A stretch of DNA of 64,000 nucleotides from Lysobacter enzymogenes (GCF_017355525.1 NZ_CP067395.1:2914001-2978000), one strand, 5' to 3'; positions 50,329 through 59,389 are shown, counted from the first letter of the stretch. The notes: generated by a model not told the origin, from the letters alone. Numbers and translations are program-made.

Positions 50329-50709
50329 TTACTTGCCGCCGCTGTTGCCGCTGGCGGCGCCGCCGCCCGACTGGGCCTTGGCCACGTAATTCTTGTATTC
50401 GTCCGGCGTCAGCTGGCCGTTGGCGTCGCTGTCGGCCTGTTCGAACACCTGGCTCAGCGCCGGCACGGCCGCCGCTTCGCCCTTGCTGAGGTTGCCGCTC
50501 TTGTCGGTGTCGACGTCGGCCCAGCTCTTCTTCTGCGCGCTCGGCGCCGGCGCGGCGGTGGCGGCGGCCGGATCCTGGGCGGCGGTAGCGGCGGCGTCAC
50601 CGCCCGGGGGCGCCTGTTCGGTCGCGGATTGAGCGAAGGCCATCGGCGTGGCGAGCGCGGCGGTCAGGGCCAGAGCGGCGATCAGCGGCTTGCGGGACTT
50701 GATGTTCAT
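50329..50709 (-). CDS. Exported EF-hand calcium-binding protein
   Basis: A 126-residue precursor with a signal peptide ('KPLIAALALTAALATPMAFA', cleavage near residue 26), an Ala/Thr-rich linker and two EF-hand loops: 'DVDTDKSGNLSKGE' (Asp, Asp, Asp, Ser, Asn, Glu ligands) and 'QADSDANGQLTPDEY'. It ends in a Gly/Ser-rich tail. GAGGAG precedes the start by 10 nt. It is predicted to bind calcium in the periplasm. Its upstream region contains one of two homologous 140-bp elements (50849-50997). Confidence 0.82.
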   Translation of the reverse strand: MNIKSRKPLIAALALTAALATPMAFAQSATEQAPPGGDAAATAAQDPAAATAAPAPSAQKKSWADVDTDKSGNLSKGEAAAVPALSQVFEQADSDANGQLTPDEYKNYVAKAQSGGGAASGNSGGK

Positions 50710-50848
50710 CCGTCGGTACTCCTCGATAGTGGGCCGTGGTGCGCGATCGCCGCCTCTGCCGGCGGATCGCGGGGTGTGTGGTGCTGCTAAGCACGGGGCC
50801 AACCTTGCCGATGCGGTTCTGAACCGATCGCTGCGCGAGAGAGTTAAA

Positions 50849-50997
50849 GCTACGTTCGTTTAACCACAGCGCGCAGCGCAGACGTTAGGCACGACGCGAA
50901 TCGAGGCGACGCGGCACGGCAAAACGTGACTCTCGGCGGCAAATCGTTAGCGCTTCGTTCGACGCTTCTGGCTGAATGCAACACAACGTTTACGAAC
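50849..50997. repeat. Conserved intergenic element, copy A (149 bp)
   Basis: The left end GCTACGTTCGTTTAACCA, the central CGTTAGGC and the right end CTGAATGCAACACAACGTTT followed by ACGAAC all recur in the same order at 57690-57826. In both loci it lies upstream of a minus-strand gene for a small exported protein. It could be an extended promoter, a leader RNA or a miniature mobile element. The remaining DNA up to 51149 shows no gene. Confidence 0.6.
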
Positions 50998-51149
50998 GCG
51001 CGTGGCGACGCGCGCGCCGTGTGTTGCGTTCGCGGAAGGTTGGCGACAAGCGACGCCCGTCGCCGCGACGAAACGCTGCGCGAACGAGAAAACGATTTCG
51101 ATTGCGTGCGTTGGGCGCCGGATTGCAACGCACGCGCCCTGCCCGCCGG

Positions 51150-52298
51150 CTACGCCGGCTTGTGCACGCGCGCGAAGCGCACCTCGTGCTTTCCGCGATC
51201 CGCCGCGGCCACGCGCAGGCAATCGGCGGCCTGCGCTTCCAAGGCGGCGCGCTCGGCCGCGGCCAGGCGCCGGAACGGCGATATCGTCAGCGTCGCCGAA
51301 CGCGCGTCGCGTTGCAGCGTCCACACGCCGGCGACGAAGCCGTCGAGCAACACCGTGGCGGCGACCAGGCCGTTGCGGGTGTACACCGCCGCGCGCACGG
51401 AATCGTCGAGGATGCGTTCGCGCCGCGCATGCGCGAGCACGACGTTGTCGAACTCCGGCAGCAGCCGCGGCGGCGCCGGCAGGTCCGCCGGCGGCAGCGG
51501 CGCGTCGGGCAGATCGAACAGCTCCGTGCCGTGTTCGTCGCGGAAGACGCGCAGTTGCGGCCGCAGCCGCTGCAAGCGCTCGGCCGGCGCGGACAGGCCC
51601 GACCACGCGCCGAGGTCGCGCGCGCTGGCCGGGCCGAACGCGCCGAGGTAGCGCAGCACCATCGCATCCACCGCCGCCTCGTCCGGCGCGTCGGCGACGG
51701 CGGCGCCGAGCCAGTCCAGCGCGGTGGCGAAGGCCGCCGGCTTGTGCCAGTCCCATTCGCCGGCCGGCGGCACGTGCACCAGCGGCTCGGCGCTGCGCAC
51801 CAGCGCCGCGAGTTGCGCGCAATCGCGATCCGGCCAGTGCGCGCGCAACGCTTCGGCCAGCGCGGCGGCGTTCAGCGGCTGCGCGCGCAAGGCCTCGAAG
51901 CCGGCGCGCCGCAGCGGTTCCAGTTCCAGCCCGCGCAGCGCCTTGGCGTGGCCGCTGGCCAGGCTCAGGCGCCGCAGCGCCGGCTGCAACACCGGGCGCA
52001 GCGCGCGGTAATCGTCGGCGCTGACCAGATGCAAGGTGCCGCGCATCATCGTCGCGCGGACGATGCGGCGTTCGCGCAGGGCCGCGCTCAGATCGTCCAG
52101 CGCGAACCGCTGCAGGCGCGTCCACAAGCCCAGGTACGGCGGATTCGGCGCCTGCGCCTGCAAGCCGATCAGACGCTCGGCCATCGCCACGACCGATTCG
52201 TCGCTGCGCTCCAGCAGGCTCTGCCGCGCCAGCAAGGCGCGATTGAGCGCGCGCGCCGACAGGGTCGCCGGCGCGGCTCCGCGCGCGTTCGCCGCCAT
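51150..52298 (-). CDS. Winged-helix DNA-binding protein, AlkZ/YcaQ-like
   Basis: A 382-residue protein of the tandem winged-helix (HTH_42) class that includes DNA glycosylases acting on crosslinks and alkylated bases: 'LLERSDESVVAMAERLIGLQ' with the catalytic-region 'QAQ' motif ('LIGLQAQAPNPP'), 'RIVRATMMRGTLHLVSADD', 'LPEFDNVVLAHARRERIL' and 'GFVAGVWTLQ'. QxQ is the active-site signature of AlkZ-type glycosylases. The start at 52298 lies 11 nt downstream of the PD40 gene stop, so the two are in one operon. Glycosylase activity is inferred. Confidence 0.75.
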   Translation of the reverse strand: MAANARGAAPATLSARALNRALLARQSLLERSDESVVAMAERLIGLQAQAPNPPYLGLWTRLQRFALDDLSAALRERRIVRATMMRGTLHLVSADDYRALRPVLQPALRRLSLASGHAKALRGLELEPLRRAGFEALRAQPLNAAALAEALRAHWPDRDCAQLAALVRSAEPLVHVPPAGEWDWHKPAAFATALDWLGAAVADAPDEAAVDAMVLRYLGAFGPASARDLGAWSGLSAPAERLQRLRPQLRVFRDEHGTELFDLPDAPLPPADLPAPPRLLPEFDNVVLAHARRERILDDSVRAAVYTRNGLVAATVLLDGFVAGVWTLQRDARSATLTISPFRRLAAAERAALEAQAADCLRVAAADRGKHEVRFARVHKPA

Positions 52299-52309
52299 CG
52301 CGCCGGGCC

Positions 52310-53221
52310 TCAGCGCGGCCGCGGGCAGCGCGGCGGCCAGTTCGGATCGCCCTTGCCGTCGCGCCACAGGAACAGTTCGCCGGAACGCTCGCCCTTGAGA
52401 TCGCGGGCGAACAGCATCGAATGCCCGTCCGGCGACAGCAGCGCGCCGATCTCGCTGCCGTTGGCGTCGATGCGCGGGCCGAGCTTGGTTCGCTTCGACC
52501 AGCCATGCGCGCCGCGCAGGCTTTGGTACAGGCCGTCGGCCGCCATCAGCACCATGCGTTTTCCGTCGGCCGACACCAAGGGTTCGTACTCGTCGTCGGG
52601 CGTGTTGAGGTTGGGGCCGAGGTTCTCTACCGTCCACGCGCCGTCGCCGCCCTGGCGCGCGCGCCACAGGTCGGTCTTGCCGAGGCCGCCGGGGCGGCCC
52701 GTCGAGCCGAAGTACAGCCAGCCGTCCGCGGCCAGACGCGGAAACCACTCGGCGCCGGGCGAATTGACCGGCTCGGGCAGGCGCTGCGGCCGGCCCCATT
52801 GCCCATGCGCGTCGCGCTCGACCCGCCACAGATCGAGGTCCTTGCGTTTGGCGCCGGCCGGCGGCGGCGCGCCGTCGGGGCTGCGCGAGGAAATGAAGTA
52901 CAGCGTGCGGCCATCGGGCGTGAACCAGGGATCGGCTTCGACCCCGTCGCCGGCGAACGCGGGTTCGACCGGCTCGCTCCAGCCGTCGTTGCCGCAATGG
53001 CTGGTGAGGATGCGCCAACCGGTGAAGTCCGGCGCGCTGCGCACGAAATACAGATCGCCGGTCAGCGGATCGAACGCCGGGTGCGATTCGAAACGGTCGC
53101 TGGCGATGCGCGCCGGCGCCCACGGCTCCACGCTTTCGCCGCGCGCGCCGAAGCCCGGCACCGCTGCGGCCGCCGCGCCCGCGCTCAGCCACAGCGCCGC
53201 GATCGCCAGCGCGCGCCTCAC
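52310..53221 (-). CDS. Secreted PD40/TolB-like beta-propeller protein
   Basis: A 303-residue exported protein starting at GTG 53221, with signal peptide 'ALAIAALWLSAGAAAAAV' and five to six PD40 beta-propeller blades, each with a DPxFSPDG-like turn ('SHPAFDPLTGDLYFV', 'ADPWFTPDGRTLYFIS', 'EYEPLVSADGKRMVLMA', 'GALLSPDGHSMLFARD'). The GTGA overlap with the upstream zinc-ribbon gene means translation is coupled. Propellers of this type bind proteins or glycans; a function cannot be assigned. Confidence 0.75.
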   Translation of the reverse strand: MRRALAIAALWLSAGAAAAAVPGFGARGESVEPWAPARIASDRFESHPAFDPLTGDLYFVRSAPDFTGWRILTSHCGNDGWSEPVEPAFAGDGVEADPWFTPDGRTLYFISSRSPDGAPPPAGAKRKDLDLWRVERDAHGQWGRPQRLPEPVNSPGAEWFPRLAADGWLYFGSTGRPGGLGKTDLWRARQGGDGAWTVENLGPNLNTPDDEYEPLVSADGKRMVLMAADGLYQSLRGAHGWSKRTKLGPRIDANGSEIGALLSPDGHSMLFARDLKGERSGELFLWRDGKGDPNWPPRCPRPR

Positions 53222-53406
53222 GCGTCGTTCTCCGCGTACACGGACACTTCCGCCGCGCCGTCTTCGTCGATGTTGACCGCGACCACGATCGGGCGGCAGC
53301 AGACCTGGCAGTCCTCGATATAGCGCTGATCGCCGGCCGATTCGTCGACCAGCAATTCGATCGGCTCGCCGCAATAAGGGCAGTGCACTTCCACGCTGGG
53401 CAGCAT
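53218..53406 (-). CDS. CPXCG-motif zinc-ribbon protein
   Basis: A 62-residue protein with two Cys pairs: CPYCG at residues 9-13 ('VHCPYCGEPIELLVDE') and 'DCQVCCRP' at about 33-38, together likely a zinc ribbon. The CPXCG family is found as a short stand-alone cytoplasmic protein in many Gammaproteobacteria. It is the first gene of the operon with the PD40 and winged-helix genes. Its function is unknown. Confidence 0.8.
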   Translation of the reverse strand: MLPSVEVHCPYCGEPIELLVDESAGDQRYIEDCQVCCRPIVVAVNIDEDGAAEVSVYAENDA

Positions 53407-53650
53407 GCGCGACTCCGGAAGGTTCGGGACGGAAGCAGACGAGGCGGCGGCAGGATGCGCGGCCCGGGCCGTGCGCGTCCAGTGACGTTCCTCACCCCCG
53501 GCGGCGAACCGTCGGCGGCGGGCTCACCGCGGCTTAACCCGGCCCGGCGGACGCTGGCGGCACACGGTCCGGCGGGCACGCCGCCGTGCCGGACCGGTGC
53601 CTGCGGCGACGCTCGCGCGAACGCCGCGACGGCGGCGCGCGGAGGGCGTC

Positions 53651-54154
53651 ATGAAAACCCGCCATGTGTTCAGCACTCCGGACCTGATCGTCGCGCAGAC
53701 CGCGATGGACGCCGCGCGCGAAGCCGGCGTGCGCGACGACGACATCCTGTTGATCGCGCGCTCGGACATCGAGCTCGAATCGATCCCCAACGAACGCAAG
53801 GAAGCCGACACCGACCTGATGCCGGCGGCCTTGCGCGGCGCCGGCTACGGCGGCGCGGCCGGTCTGCTGGCCGGCTTGCTCGCGGTGGTGGTCACGCCGA
53901 TCGGCCTGACCGTGGCCGGCACCGCCGCCGCGCTGGCCGCCGGCGCGATGGTCGGTTGCTGGGCCTCGGCGCTGATGGGATCGGCCCTGCCCGATCCGAT
54001 CCGGCGCAAGTTCGACGCGCATATCCGCGCCGGCCGCATCCTGGTGGTCATCGACGGCGACCGCGAGCTGCTCGGCCGCGCCGAAGCCTTCGTGCTGGCG
54101 CGCGCGCCCGGCGTGGAAATCCTGCCGTTCGATGCGCCGAAGGCCTTGGCCTGA
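53651..54154 (+). CDS. Glycine-zipper membrane protein, hypothetical
   Basis: A 167-residue protein with an N-terminal soluble segment ('TRHVFSTPDLIVAQTAMDAA', 'DILLIARSDIELESI') and a central Gly/Ala-rich hydrophobic stretch ('GAGYGGAAGLLAGLLAVVVT', 'GLTVAGTAAALAAGAMVG') typical of glycine-zipper proteins, followed by a soluble C-terminus ('RILVVIDGDRELLGRAEAF'). It resembles low-complexity general-stress membrane proteins. GGAGG lies 4 nt before the ATG at 53651; the longer frame is not needed. Confidence 0.68.
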   Translation: MKTRHVFSTPDLIVAQTAMDAAREAGVRDDDILLIARSDIELESIPNERKEADTDLMPAALRGAGYGGAAGLLAGLLAVVVTPIGLTVAGTAAALAAGAMVGCWASALMGSALPDPIRRKFDAHIRAGRILVVIDGDRELLGRAEAFVLARAPGVEILPFDAPKALA

Positions 54155-54469
54155 AAGATCGGTGCGCGGCGCCGGCGTGCCGGCGCGAGCGAACGCGCGT
54201 TCGCAACATGCGCCGCATCCGCGCGCGGCGCGCGCACGCGCAGCAATCGCGTGACGCCGGTACGGCGCCGAGGCGCACGCACGCTTCGCGGCATCTCGCG
54301 CGCTTACGATTTCCTAGCGCGCAAGCCTCATTGCCCGCGTGATCGCGGTTGAAGATCGCTCGCGGTGGCCGCGCGCGCGCGGGGAACTGCCGAGGCGGTC
54401 GCAAGATCGCGCGCGCGGCGGGTGGCACTCTCGGCCGGCCTTCCCCACGCACCACGCCGGAGAACCGCC
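54155..54469. other. Intergenic region before the sugar dehydrogenase gene
   Basis: The stretch is dominated by GCGCGC-type simple repeats. Apart from a CCGGAGAA ribosome-binding site at about 54457-54464 I see nothing defined. Confidence 0.3.
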
Positions 54470-55639
54470 ATGAAGCCCAACACCCTCAGCCTGCTGTGCG
54501 CCGCCGCGCTGGCGCTGCCCGCGAGCGCAGCGCTCGCCCATGACGCGCCTGCCGCGCTCGCTCACCAGGCGCGCAGCGAAGCCGCCGACACCGCGACCGC
54601 CGCCAAGGCCAATCCGTTCACCGCCACCGAAGTGGCGCGCTTCAACGAACCGTGGGCGATGACGTTCCTGCCGAACGGCCGCCTGCTCGTCACCGAAAAA
54701 CGCGGCGTGCTCAAGGTGCTGACCATTGGCGGCACCGCGCAGACGATCACCGGCGTGCCGGCCGTGGCCTACGGCGGCCAGGGCGGATTCGGCGACGTGA
54801 TCCTGCATCCGCAGTTCGCGACCAATAATCTGGTCTACATCAGCTACGCCGAAAAAGGCACGACCAGCGGCACCGCCGGCGCCACCGTCGCGCGCGCCAA
54901 GCTGACCCTGACCAGCAGCGGCGGTTCGTTGAGCAATCTGCAGGTGCTGTGGCGCCAGCCCAAGGTCACCGGCAGCAACCATTACGGCCACCGCCTCGCG
55001 TTCGGGCCGGACCGCAAGCTGTGGATCACTTCCAGCGAACGGCAGAAGTTCGATCCGGCGCAGGACCTCAATTCGCCGCTGGGCAAGGTGATCCGGCTCA
55101 ACGACGACGGCAGCGTGCCGACCGACAATCCCTTCTACAGCCGCGGCGGCGTCGCCGCGACGGTGTGGTCGTACGGCCACCGCAACCTGCTCGGCATCGC
55201 TTTCGATGCGCAGAACAAGCTGTGGATCCACGAGATGGGGCCGATGGGCGGCGACGAGCTCAACCTGATCGAGCGCGGCTCCAACTACGGTTGGCCGCTG
55301 GTATCGCAGGGCGACCATTACGACGGCACGCCGATCCCGCGCCACAACACCCGCCCCGACCTCAACGCGCCGGAAGCGTGGTGGAACCCGGTGATCGCGC
55401 CGGCCGGTTTCGTGATCTATTCGGGCACGCGCTTCCCGAACTGGGCCGGCAGCGGGCTGATCGGCGGCCTGGCTTCGCAGGCGCTGGTGCGGGTCAAGTT
55501 CAACGGCAACACCGCGGCGGAAGCCGAGCGCTATCCGATGGGCAAGCGCATTCGCGAGGTCGAGCAAGGGCCCAACGGCGATGTGTGGTTGCTGGAGGAT
55601 GGGACGAATGCGCGGTTGCTGCGTTTGACGCCGATCTGA
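54470..55639 (+). CDS. Secreted PQQ-dependent sugar dehydrogenase-like protein
   Basis: A 389-residue exported beta-propeller oxidoreductase of the Asd/glucose-sorbosone dehydrogenase (GSDH) family. The signal peptide '[16 protein letters not shown]' is cleaved near residue 23. Family features are '[19 protein letters not shown]', '[15 protein letters not shown]', '[16 protein letters not shown]', '[14 protein letters not shown]' and '[20 protein letters not shown]' with the PQQ/calcium-site residues. It would oxidise aldose sugars in the periplasm and pass electrons on; the acceptor is unknown. A terminator follows. Confidence 0.87.
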   Translation: MKPNTLSLLCAAALALPASAALAHDAPAALAHQARSEAADTATAAKANPFTATEVARFNEPWAMTFLPNGRLLVTEKRGVLKVLTIGGTAQTITGVPAVAYGGQGGFGDVILHPQFATNNLVYISYAEKGTTSGTAGATVARAKLTLTSSGGSLSNLQVLWRQPKVTGSNHYGHRLAFGPDRKLWITSSERQKFDPAQDLNSPLGKVIRLNDDGSVPTDNPFYSRGGVAATVWSYGHRNLLGIAFDAQNKLWIHEMGPMGGDELNLIERGSNYGWPLVSQGDHYDGTPIPRHNTRPDLNAPEAWWNPVIAPAGFVIYSGTRFPNWAGSGLIGGLASQALVRVKFNGNTAAEAERYPMGKRIREVEQGPNGDVWLLEDGTNARLLRLTPI

Positions 55640-55667
55640 GCCGTAGCGGTGTAATCCGATACGCGAG

Positions 55668-55692
55668 AGAGCGGGCTTCGGCCCGCTCTTTT
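55668..55692 (+). terminator. Rho-independent terminator of the sugar dehydrogenase gene
   Basis: The stem AGAGCGGGC/GCCCGCTCT closes a TTCG tetraloop and is followed by TTT, 28 nt after the stop codon. Confidence 0.85.
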
Positions 55693-55782
55693 CGTCAGGA
55701 GCGTCGGATGCGTTGCGTCGCGATCCTGCGATGCCGTGTTCGCACCGGGGCTGAAAGCTGTCGCGGCATCGCGCTGAAGTCT

Positions 55783-55945
55783 CTGGATCCCCGCGTTCGC
55801 GGGGATGACGGTCGGGGAGAGACGCCGCGAAAGCGATAACGGCGCGGAAGAAACGCAACGAAAGCGATAACGGCGTAGAAAAGGCCCACCAAGTACCGAC
55901 CGACGCAACCTACCTGTCGTCATGCCCGCGAACGCGGGCATCCAG
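55783..55945. repeat. REP-like element, family C (inverted pair)
   Basis: CTGGATCCCCGCGTTCGCGG at 55783 faces its inverse (CCCGCGAACGCGGGCATCCA, 55925-55944). The spacer has a direct repeat GAAAGCGATAACGGCG at 55829 and 55860. This word is widespread in proteobacterial genomes. The element lies between convergent genes. Confidence 0.6.
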
Positions 55946-55975
55946 GGCTTCATCGCGACGCGACTACGCGATGCC

Positions 55976-56779
55976 TTACTGCGCCGCGCGCAGCGCCGGC
56001 TTGCGCGTCCCCAACGCCAATTGATAACGCTGCACCAAAGCCTCGACCTTGGCGATGTACTCCTGGGTCTCGCGGTACGGCGGCACGCCGCGGTAGCGCG
56101 TCACCGTGCCGATGCCGGCGTTGTACGCGGCCGTGGCCAAGGTCACGTCGTTGTTGTAGCGCCGCAGCAGCGACTTGAGGTGGCGCGCGCCGGCCTTGAT
56201 CGATTCGTCCGAGGAGAACGGATCGCTGACCCCGTATTCCTTCGCGGTCTCCGGCATCAGCTGCATCACGCCTTGCGCGCCCTTGCTCGACACCGCCTTG
56301 GCGTCGAAGCCGCTTTCGGCGTGGGCGATCGCGCGCAGCCAGGCGTCGTCCAGGCCGTTGGCCTTGGCCGCGCTGCGGAACTGCACGGCGAACTTGTCCA
56401 GTTGCGGCTTGCCGACCTTGCCCAGGCCCGGATGCGCCGGTTCACCCGGCGGCGTTTCCACGCTGAAGCCCATCACCCGGACCGAGCCCGGCAGGTTGCG
56501 CGTGCTGTAGACGGTCTTGCCGTCCTGCTGGCGTTCGTAGAGGTTGCCGTTGATGACGCCGAGTTCGCCCCACAGGTTCGGCAGCTTCACTGCGTTGTCG
56601 TCGAACTGCTTGGGCTCGCAGCGCGAGCCGGGTTCGGGCGCGGTGGCGAGGCTGACGGTGCCGTCGCGCACGCAGCGGTACACGGTGCGCGCCTGCGCGG
56701 CGGTGCTGGCCAGCGCCAGCAGCGCCACGGCGGCGGCCAGGCGCAGGGCGGCGGTGCGGGCGGGCGCGGCGACGGTCAT
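55976..56779 (-). CDS. Lytic transglycosylase (SLT domain)
   Basis: Cleaves peptidoglycan glycan strands with formation of anhydro-muramic ends. The 267-residue protein has a signal peptide ('LRLAAAVALLALASTAAQA'), a short N-terminal domain with two Cys ('VYRCVRDG', 'SRCEPKQF') and a C-terminal goose-lysozyme-like domain with catalytic Glu in 'AIAHAESGFDAKAVSSKGA', 'GVMQLMPETAKEYGV' and 'LATAAYNAGIGTV'. It is presumably periplasmic. It is single-gene, with a REP element downstream. Confidence 0.9.
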   Translation of the reverse strand: MTVAAPARTAALRLAAAVALLALASTAAQARTVYRCVRDGTVSLATAPEPGSRCEPKQFDDNAVKLPNLWGELGVINGNLYERQQDGKTVYSTRNLPGSVRVMGFSVETPPGEPAHPGLGKVGKPQLDKFAVQFRSAAKANGLDDAWLRAIAHAESGFDAKAVSSKGAQGVMQLMPETAKEYGVSDPFSSDESIKAGARHLKSLLRRYNNDVTLATAAYNAGIGTVTRYRGVPPYRETQEYIAKVEALVQRYQLALGTRKPALRAAQ

Positions 56780-56935
56780 GGGGCGCGATTCTAGGCCCGC
56801 GCGGGCGGCGGCACAGCGCCGGAAGTCAGGGGTCGGGGGCGACGTTCATTCAGGTAAAGAGACTGTGCATTCGCCGGTGCCGCGCAGCGGCTGCGGGGTT
56901 TGCAGGCCGATGGGGCCATGGGTGCGACGATCCGG

Positions 56936-57040
56936 AGCGAAGGCGTCGGGGCTCAAGCCCCTGCCGCAACGGTGCCCGATGCCAGCGGCGCCTGGTAGTG
57001 GAAGCCTCTCTGGGACGGCCTTCAGGGCCGGCGCGTTCCT
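56936..57040. repeat. Degenerate REP-like element, family B
   Basis: GAAGGCGTCGGGGCTCAAGC (56939) and TGGGACGGCCTTCAGGGCCG (57011) are diverged, oppositely oriented family B words. This 525-nt gap (56780-57304) has no gene. Two further perfect hairpins near 57240-57300 lie just beyond the lipoprotein stop codon and could act as its terminator. Confidence 0.45.
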
Positions 57041-57239
57041 GTCCGCCGCAGCGGCGATCGCCGAGACGACGCCGACTGTCCGACAAAAAGCGGGCGCAAC
57101 GCGATCGACTCGCCCAACCGCGCCGCGCCCGAGTAAACCCGTTCCGGGCTTGGCGATCCGACCGGTGCGTCCCGGCCGGTGTTGTCTGAGCGACGCCGCC
57201 GGATCCGCACGGCGGCGGCGTTCTCAGAGCGGATTCAGC

Positions 57240-57300
57240 GCCGGGTCCGCCGCATCGCGCGCGGACCCGGCAGCGGCGGCCGGATTCACCGGCCGCCGCG
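57240..57300 (-). terminator. Double hairpin after the small lipoprotein gene
   Basis: Two adjacent perfect stems (GCCGGGTCCGC with GCGGACCCGGC, and GCGGCGGCCGG with CCGGCCGCCGC) lie immediately downstream of the lipoprotein gene on the minus strand. There is no T tract, so termination is only a suggestion. Confidence 0.35.
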
Positions 57301-57304
57301 TCGA

Positions 57305-57481
57305 TCAACCGCCGCCGTTGGCCGGCGGCGGCGCGGTGGCCGCGTCGGCCGGCGCGCTCGACGGTGTGGTCGACGCCGCCGGCGCGTCCGGCGTGGTTTC
57401 GCCCTTGCTCTTGCACGCGGCGAGCGACAACGCGCCGAGCACGATGGACGCATAGGCGGCAGTACGCAGATCGATCTTCAT
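57305..57481 (-). CDS. Small lipoprotein
   Basis: A 58-residue precursor with a lipobox 'LSLAAC' (Cys25) after the hydrophobic segment 'YASIVLGALS'. The mature part is short, low-complexity and rich in Ala, Pro, Thr and Ser ('KSKGETTPDAPAASTTP'). The start at 57481 is preceded by GAGGT. The function is unknown. Its upstream region carries copy B of the conserved intergenic element. Confidence 0.62.
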   Translation of the reverse strand: MKIDLRTAAYASIVLGALSLAACKSKGETTPDAPAASTTPSSAPADAATAPPPANGGG

Positions 57482-57689
57482 GGAAGCATGCACCTCGGGT
57501 TGGTTCGGCCGGCCTCGGGGTCGCGGCGCGGCCGATGTGTGGCCACGGCCGCGGCTGCGGCGCGGTGCGGGGGAACACCGGGGGACCGCCGCAGCCGCGG
57601 CCGGCTGCTCGTGCCGCAGGGGAAGTGGACGGCACGGGCTGCACACTGCCGTCATCGCGATGAACGAAAGCGGTGCCGCGCCGGCCATG

Positions 57690-57826
57690 GCTACGTTTGT
57701 TTAACCAACCCGCGTTGGCGCTGCGTTAGGCCGCGACCGGATCGTCGCGAAAAGCGTGATCGCTTAGTCGCTAATCGCGCGGCCGCGCGTCGCTGCGCGG
57801 CTGAACGCAACAAAACGTTTACGAAC
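57690..57826. repeat. Conserved intergenic element, copy B (137 bp)
   Basis: It shares GCTACGTT.GTTTAACCA, CGTTAGGC and CTGAA.GCAACA.AACGTTT (followed by ACGAAC) with copy A at 50849-50997, in the same orientation and order, while the DNA between has diverged. In both places the minus-strand neighbour encodes a small exported protein. The rest of 57482-57999 shows no gene. Confidence 0.6.
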
Positions 57827-57999
57827 CGGGCTGATTCGGCGGTCATCGCCAAGGTCTGCGGCGGCCGCAGCGCGCTCATGCCCCTCGCAGCGGCGCACAT
57901 GCCGCAGTGCGCATTGCAGTCGGCGCCGCGCTGGCACTAAGGTGGCCCGACTGCGGCCGCCCGCGCGCGCCGCCCGCCACGAGCGAGGGGAACCACGTT

Positions 58000-59364
58000 T
58001 TGAGCCAGCCGTCGAGCGAGCCGACCTCCGTCGGCGCATCCGCCGTACCCGTCGCTTCTTCCTCCGGCTCCGAGCCCGGCCCCGACCACACCGTCCGCGC
58101 GGTCAGCCGCTGGCAGATCGTCGGCCTGTCGATCAACGACGTCATCGGCAGCGGCATCTACCTGCTGCCGGCCACCGCCGCCGCCCTGCTCGGCCCGGCC
58201 AGCCTGTGGGCGGTGCTGCTGGCCGGCTTCGCCGTCGCCTTGCTGGTGCTGTGCTACGCGCAGGCGGCGAGCTACTTCGACCAGCCCGGCGGCGGTTACC
58301 TGTATGCGCGCGAAGCCTTCGGCCCGTTCGCCGGTTTCGAAGTCGGCTGGATGCTGCTGGTCACGCGCATCTCCACCGCCGCCTCGCTCAGCAACGGCCT
58401 GGCCGAGGCGGTGGCGCTGTTCTGGCCGGCGGCGAAGGCCGGGCCGGCGCGGGTGTTCATCGTCGCCGGTTCGCTCGGGCTGCTGGTGCTGATCAACGTG
58501 CTCGGCGTGCGTACCGCCGCGCGCGCCGGCGTCGCGCTGGCGATCGGCAAGCTGGTGCCGCTGGTGCTGTTCGTGGCGATCGGCGCGTTCTACTTCGATC
58601 CTTCGCTGCTGCGCAGCGGCGCGCCGCTGCCGATGGATCATCTCGGCGAAGCCGCGCTGTTGCTGCTGTTCGCCTACGCCGGTTTCGAAAACCTGCCGGC
58701 GGCGGCGGGCGAATACCGCAATCCGCGTCGCGACGTGCCGTTCGCGCTGCTGACGATGATCGTGATCGTCACGGTCGTGTACTTCACCGTGCAGCTCGTC
58801 GCGCTGGGGACGCTGCCTGGAATCGCCGCATCGTCCAGTCCGTTGGCCGAAGCCGCCGCGCATTTCAGCGGCACCGGCCTGGCGCTGGTGCTGACGGTCG
58901 GCGCGGCGATCTCGATCCTGGGCACCAACAGCAACACGGTGATGATGGGGCCGCGCTATCTGCTGGCGCTGTCGCGCGACGGTTACGGGCCGCGCGCGCT
59001 GGGCGCGATCCATCCGCGCTTCCACACCCCGGCGCGGGCGGTGCTGTTCCTCGGCGCGATCGCGCTGGTGCTGGCGCTGACCGGTTCTTTCCAGCAGTTG
59101 GCGCTGCTGTCGGTGGTCGCGCGCCTGTGCACCTACATCGGCACCGCGGTGTCGGTGCTGGTGCTGCAGAAGCGCCACCACGGCCGCGAAGGCGCGCTGC
59201 ACCTGCCCGGCGGGCCGCTGATTCCGCTCGCCGCGATCGTGCTGTCGCTGGGGCTGCTGGCCAGCGCCAGCGCGCAGAACCTGATCGCCGCGGCGATCGC
59301 ACTGGTGGTCGGCGCGGCGATCTACAAGCTGCGGCGCAAGCCTGAAGCCGAGGCGGCGGGTTGA
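58000..59364 (+). CDS. APC family amino acid/polyamine permease
   Basis: A 454-residue inner-membrane transporter with 12 predicted helices. The APC signature is near the first helix ('GLSINDVIGSGIYLLPA'), with 'YAGFENLPAAAGEYRNPRRD' in the middle and 'SNTVMMGPRYLLALSRDG' before the last third. The TTG start at 58000 has GAGGGG 9 nt upstream; an upstream ATG in frame would add 31 unlikely residues. It is probably a proton-coupled amino acid uptake system of unknown specificity. Confidence 0.86.
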   Translation: MSQPSSEPTSVGASAVPVASSSGSEPGPDHTVRAVSRWQIVGLSINDVIGSGIYLLPATAAALLGPASLWAVLLAGFAVALLVLCYAQAASYFDQPGGGYLYAREAFGPFAGFEVGWMLLVTRISTAASLSNGLAEAVALFWPAAKAGPARVFIVAGSLGLLVLINVLGVRTAARAGVALAIGKLVPLVLFVAIGAFYFDPSLLRSGAPLPMDHLGEAALLLLFAYAGFENLPAAAGEYRNPRRDVPFALLTMIVIVTVVYFTVQLVALGTLPGIAASSSPLAEAAAHFSGTGLALVLTVGAAISILGTNSNTVMMGPRYLLALSRDGYGPRALGAIHPRFHTPARAVLFLGAIALVLALTGSFQQLALLSVVARLCTYIGTAVSVLVLQKRHHGREGALHLPGGPLIPLAAIVLSLGLLASASAQNLIAAAIALVVGAAIYKLRRKPEAEAAG

Positions 59365-59389
59365 GCGCGTCGATGCGGCGATAGCCCGC

